A stretch of DNA of 8,421 nt, from NCBI GenBank assembly GCA_017959645.1, contig JAGDAE010000163.1, positions 1 to 8,421 on the forward strand, given 5' to 3'. A program made the position numbers and the translations under genes. The notes below the pieces were generated by a model. It ran no database searches, had not been told where the DNA came from, and saw only the letters and a program-made list of their open reading frames with translations. The DNA comes from Kiritimatiellia bacterium (GTDB lineage Bacteria > Verrucomicrobiota > Kiritimatiellia > RFP12 > UBA1067). This document shows positions 6,555-8,421 of this stretch, in pieces. Positions within the stretch are counted from its first letter, which is position 1, and each line of letters opens with the position of its first letter.

Positions 6555-6564
6555 TCCGGTTGCT

Positions 6565-6594
6565 ATTGTATCATTTCCAGCACCGGTATGTCAA
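6565..6594 (-). promoter_or_regulatory. Promoter of the hybrid histidine kinase gene
   Basis: On the minus strand, a perfect TTGACA (6594-6589) is followed by an 18-bp spacer and TACAAT (6570-6565), preceded by TGA (extended -10). The expected start, 6-8 nt beyond the -10, falls at about 6560-6557, only a few nucleotides before ATG 6554. No separate Shine-Dalgarno fits in that leader, so the message may be nearly leaderless. It also uses the GTCAA/TTGAC pentamer that is abundant to its right. Consensus match only. Confidence 0.75.
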
Positions 6595-6663
6595 TCGGGA
6601 ACATCCCCGCGCAAATGGCGTAGAAGGTCGAAAGTCGAAGGTCTATTGCGGAGGCAGACAGCC

Positions 6664-6743
6664 GTCCACACGGGAATGGAAACACCCCTCCAGGGGAATC
6701 GAAAACCTCCACAAGGGGAGAGCGAAACCTCCACAAGGGCGGC
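6664..6743. repeat. Imperfect tandem repeat, 23-bp period
   Basis: Three consecutive units begin with GAAA or GGAAA and continue with a CCTCCACAAGGGG-like core: 6678-6700 (core CCCCTCCAGGGGA), 6701-6723 (CCTCCACAAGGGGA) and 6724-6743 (CCTCCACAAGGGC). A degenerate fourth copy (GTCCACACGGGAAT) lies just before, at 6665-6678. The core of the first unit is nearly self-complementary (CCCCTCCAGGGG), so each unit may fold into a small hairpin. A 23-bp period is not a multiple of three and argues against coding. The short length and absence of unique spacers exclude a CRISPR array. Confidence 0.75.
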
Positions 6744-6864
6744 AATCTGCTCGCCCCCATATATATTAGTAGTTTTCGAGGCCCTTTTAGTCGCATCTTT
6801 CCGACTTTTTTCACGGCCGTCTACGACGTCATCAAATCCGGTGCTTGACGAGGGCTTGGAGCCT

Positions 6865-6892
6865 AAATCTCTTATAGAGAGAGAGATTTTTT
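6865..6892 (+). terminator. Hairpin plus T-tract, plus-strand orientation
   Basis: AAATCTCT (6865-6872) pairs perfectly with AGAGATTT (6882-6889) across a 9-nt loop. The 3' arm runs into six consecutive T (6887-6892). As RNA this is a rho-independent-like structure for transcription left to right, but the stem is AT-rich and therefore weak. No plus-strand gene lies upstream, so it would serve only an unannotated transcript. It could equally be a chance result of the (GA)n run. Confidence 0.3.
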
Positions 6893-6958
6893 GATATATA
6901 TTCTAAAGTCATGGTTTAGAAAGGTTTGATGAGCGTTTGGCAAGTTACTGAATTTCAC

Positions 6959-7042
6959 GGCGTCAAAACGATGTCAACGACGTCAAAATCCCTTGACGTC
7001 GTAAGCCGTTTTTGAGGTCTACGGCGTCAAGGCCTTGACGCC
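6959..7042. repeat. Cluster of GRYGTCAA motifs with two perfect inverted repeats
   Basis: Six copies of an octamer G-[GA]-[CT]-GTCAA or its complement lie in 84 bp: 6959, 6970 and 6979 direct, 6993 inverted, 7023 direct and 7035 inverted. ACGACGTCAA (6977-6986) and TTGACGTCGT (6993-7002) form perfect 10-bp arms around a 6-nt spacer. GGCGTCAAGGCCTTGACGCC (7023-7042) is a perfect 20-bp palindrome. The arrangement resembles an array of binding sites for a dimeric regulator, or a small cruciform-forming repeat. No T-tract follows either arm, so these are not intrinsic terminators. Confidence 0.8.
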
Positions 7043-7158
7043 ATAAAAGCGTCTGGCTGTTACATAGCATCCGGCGAAAACAGACCGGATGACGCCAACC
7101 GCAAAAAAGCGCGTCGGAACACCGTGTCGGCATATCCTCCATCCGCATGACTACCCCA

Positions 7159-7198
7159 TGTCAATGCGCATTGACACACCCCCTCAATGCGCATTGAC
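7159..7198. promoter_or_regulatory. Twin palindromes, operator-like, 23 bp apart
   Basis: TGTCAATGCGCATTGACA (7159-7176) is a perfect 18-bp palindrome, and the 14-bp core TCAATGCGCATTGA recurs at 7184-7197. The 15-mer TCAATGCGCATTGAC is an exact direct repeat at 7161-7175 and 7184-7198. Centres are 23 bp apart, about two helical turns, which is what cooperative binding of two dimers on one face of DNA would require. The half-site TGTCAA-N6-TTGACA matches the spacing of the CGTCAA-N6-TTGACG inverted repeat about 175 bp to the left. It could also be a dispersed genomic repeat. Confidence 0.7.
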
Positions 7199-7330
7199 CT
7201 CATACGGACACCAGCCGTCAAAAGCGCGCCGCAATGGCACAGAAAAACCGCCATTACGGAGCCCTGAACCGGCGTCGACGAATCACGAGCCCGACACATT
7301 GTTTTCCGCCAACAGTCCGGCGCGACACGG

Positions 7331-7969
7331 TCACCACGTTATCTGCGCAATGCCGTGTGCGGCGAGATATTCGTTCGCCCTCGCGAACGGACGCGAGCCG
7401 AAGAATCCCCGATGGGCGGAAAGCGGCGACGGATGGGCAGAAGATATGACAAGATGCTTCGAGCGGTCGATGTACGCTCCTTTGCGCTGGGCGTACGAAC
7501 CCCAGAGCATGAAAACGAGATTGTCGCGGCGTTCGTCCAGAGCGCGTATCACCGCGTCGGTGAAAGTCTCCCATCCGCGGTTCTGGTGGCTGCCCGCCTT
7601 GTGCGCCTCTACGGTAAGCGTTGCGTTCAGAAGCAATACGCCCTGGCCGGTCCACGACAGCAGATCCGGCATATGTCCAAGCTCTTTCGCGATATTCAAA
7701 AGCGAAGGCGGCGTGCGGATTCCCGGCGGGACGTAGAACGCCAGCCCTTGCGCCTGTCCCGGCTCGTGGTACGGATCTTGTCCGATTATAACGACCCTTA
7801 CCTTGTCGAATGGGGTGCGGTCGAAAGCGGCGAATATCTTGCCCGGCGGCGGGTAGACCGTGCCGGTGCCGTAGGCATGTTTCACAAAACGCACCAGTTC
7901 GCCGAAATAGGGTTTTTCGAACTCATCCGCCAGAACGGCCTTCCACGATTCGTCGATTCGCACGTACAT
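7331..7969 (-). CDS. ung: Uracil-DNA glycosylase, family 1
   Basis: A 212-residue cytosolic base-excision repair enzyme that removes uracil from DNA. The start is ATG 7969 (MYVRIDESWKAVLADEFEKP). The frame is open further upstream, but that part is the shadow of the preceding transporter gene. All family 1 motifs are present: GQDPYH with the catalytic Asp, followed by GQAQGLAF; PPSLLNIAKEL; GVLLLNATLTVEAHKAGSHQ; LVFMLWGSYAQ; and HPSPLSAHRGFFGSRPF with the catalytic His and the DNA-intercalation loop. The length is slightly below the usual 220-230 residues, with no missing motif. The ATG overlaps the stop of the transporter gene by one base (TGATG), so translation is probably coupled and expression comes from a promoter outside the window. 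It appears unrelated in function to the operon on the left. Confidence 0.98.
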   Translation of the reverse strand: MYVRIDESWKAVLADEFEKPYFGELVRFVKHAYGTGTVYPPPGKIFAAFDRTPFDKVRVVIIGQDPYHEPGQAQGLAFYVPPGIRTPPSLLNIAKELGHMPDLLSWTGQGVLLLNATLTVEAHKAGSHQNRGWETFTDAVIRALDERRDNLVFMLWGSYAQRKGAYIDRSKHLVISSAHPSPLSAHRGFFGSRPFARANEYLAAHGIAQITW

Positions 7970-8421
7970 CACAGAATCTCCATCGCGAACGCCACAATGC
8001 AGGGAATGGTCGCTATGCTCAGCAGCGTGGAGGCGCTGATCACGCCTACGGACGTGTCGACGTCGCGCCCATACTTCGAAGCGAGCATCGACACCATGGC
8101 AGCGACCGGGGCGGAAGAGGCGGTAACTATCGCCAGCATCATGGTGCGGTCGAGAACGGCCCGGAAAGGATACAGACATGCGGTCACGAGCAGCGGGAGC
8201 CCGGCGAGACGCAAAGCCATCGCGAGCCAGGCGGCGGGGTCGGAGGCCGCAGAAGCGAGTTTCGCGCCGGCGAGGTAGTGCCCGACGATAATCATCGCGA
8301 GCGGCGTGTTGAGCGCGGCGACATGGTGCACCGGCGACGCGAAAACCTGCGGCAGACGCAGAGAGAGAAAGAACAGCGGCAGACCGACCGCCAGGCCGAT
8401 CGTGCCCGGATTCAAAACCAG
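7969..8421 (-). CDS. AEC (auxin efflux carrier) family transporter, C-terminal part (5' end beyond window)
   Basis: 150 residues are visible, in frame to the right edge (LVLNPGTIGLAVGLPLFFLS) and ending at TGA 7971-7969. Five hydrophobic helices can be placed: TIGLAVGLPLFFLS, LNTPLAMIIVGHYLAGA, WLAMALRLAGLPLLVTACLY, TMMLAIVTASSAPVAAMVSM and ISASTLLSIATIPCIVAFAM. This matches the second half of the ten-helix AEC fold. Typical family features are NTPLAMIIVG, the APVAA motif in the fourth helix, the KYGRDVDTS turn and STLLSIATIP in the last helix. Members export or import organic anions such as malate or malonate; the substrate cannot be told here. The window shows no start codon or promoter. 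It is upstream of and translationally coupled to ung. Confidence 0.88.
   Translation of the reverse strand: MVLNPGTIGLAVGLPLFFLSLRLPQVFASPVHHVAALNTPLAMIIVGHYLAGAKLASAASDPAAWLAMALRLAGLPLLVTACLYPFRAVLDRTMMLAIVTASSAPVAAMVSMLASKYGRDVDTSVGVISASTLLSIATIPCIVAFAMEIL

Larger units (their letters stand above)
6595..7330. other. Long intergenic region rich in repeats and palindromes; no gene recognised
   Basis: About 735 bp separate the end of ung from the kinase promoter. The open frames here are short, unlike known proteins, and run through direct repeats whose period is not a multiple of three. Base composition changes sharply: AT-rich at about 6765-6960, with an ATATATATTAG run at 6769-6779 and a (GA)n run near 6877-6886, and mixed elsewhere. 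The region holds 11 GTCAA/TTGAC pentamers between 6845 and 7221, several in perfect inverted repeats. It also holds a 23-bp-period tandem repeat, a twin palindrome and a hairpin (CATCCGG at 7068-7074, CCGGATG at 7085-7091, 10-nt loop). I see no tRNA, no CRISPR array and no clear terminator for ung. It may be a regulatory region, a repeat-invaded spacer or the site of a small RNA; the sequence alone does not decide. Confidence 0.7.

Noticed and set aside
6664..6743. CRISPR-like array
   Set aside because: The copies are short, imperfect and directly adjacent, with no unique spacers and no cas genes in the window.
6789..6811. AGTCG/CGACT hairpin followed by T residues, possible terminator
   Set aside because: A 5-bp stem with an 8-nt loop is too weak, and there is no upstream plus-strand gene.
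6563..6894. Small open frames on both strands in the intergenic region (83 and 82 codons)
   Set aside because: They cross 23-bp repeats and AT-rich runs, resemble no protein, and the minus-strand one covers the kinase promoter. No good ribosome-binding site is evident.
7068..7091. CATCCGG/CCGGATG hairpin as terminator of ung
   Set aside because: No T-tract follows on either strand, and it lies about 240 bp beyond the ung stop codon.
7970..8179. Possible 70-residue N-terminal extension of Ung
   Set aside because: It lies over the AEC transporter gene and is Arg/His-rich. Family 1 enzymes begin close to the ATG at 7969.

Overview
The window is a GC-rich bacterial segment in which every gene I can support lies on the minus strand. 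Transcription therefore runs from high to low coordinates, and the genes are listed that way here. The lineage cannot be fixed from this sequence. A SpoIIE-type phosphatase next to a family of small EspA/needle-like proteins, with plain sigma70-type promoters, would fit a Gram-negative bacterium with type III secretion, possibly of the Verrucomicrobiota/Lentisphaerota group. That placement is a weak inference.

Right side (8421 to 7331): the C-terminal half of an AEC-family membrane transporter, cut by the window edge, followed with a 1-nt TGATG overlap by ung, a family 1 uracil-DNA glycosylase. Next comes about 775 bp without a convincing gene (7330 to 6555). It holds 11 copies of GTCAA/TTGAC, many arranged as perfect inverted repeats. 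It also has two 14-18 bp palindromes spaced 23 bp apart, a 23-bp-period tandem repeat and a plus-strand hairpin with a T-tract. At its left end is a strong promoter for the next gene.

Middle (6554 to 4686): a 622-residue hybrid histidine kinase with seven predicted membrane segments, a HisKA/HATPase core and a C-terminal receiver. Its H-box reads SHHVRTP, with His where an acidic residue normally follows the phospho-accepting His.

Left side (4647 to 1): an apparent six-gene operon. A TGn-extended -10 promoter at 4647-4619 starts it. In order it encodes paralogue D (4591-4037), paralogue C (4002-3430), a periplasmic solute-binding protein of the SBP_bac_3 type (3416-2718), a membrane Cache-SpoIIE/PP2C phosphatase coupled to it by an ATGA overlap (2721-1033), paralogue B (1010-495) and paralogue A (452 to the left edge, incomplete). 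A second promoter with the same architecture overlaps the phosphatase stop codon and would give extra transcription of B and A.

B, C and D share a C-terminal signature, Q-x-D-[MI]-x-x-L-Q-[ST], followed by [RK]-R-D-x-[AS]-F, with the RD pair always 24-26 residues from the C-terminus. A and B share an N-terminal block (L-[ST]-I-G-Q-L ... RA-[SA]-A ... K-M-x-x-M). None has a signal peptide or membrane segment. My best reading is a family of type III-secreted, filament- or translocator-like helical proteins. They are co-transcribed with a ligand-sensing module (binding protein plus Cache phosphatase) that could feed a partner-switching circuit, as BtrU does for Bordetella type III secretion or RsbU in Chlamydia. 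The paralogy and operon layout are visible in the sequence. The secretion role is inference: no secretion apparatus, chaperone, anti-sigma factor or STAS gene lies in the window.
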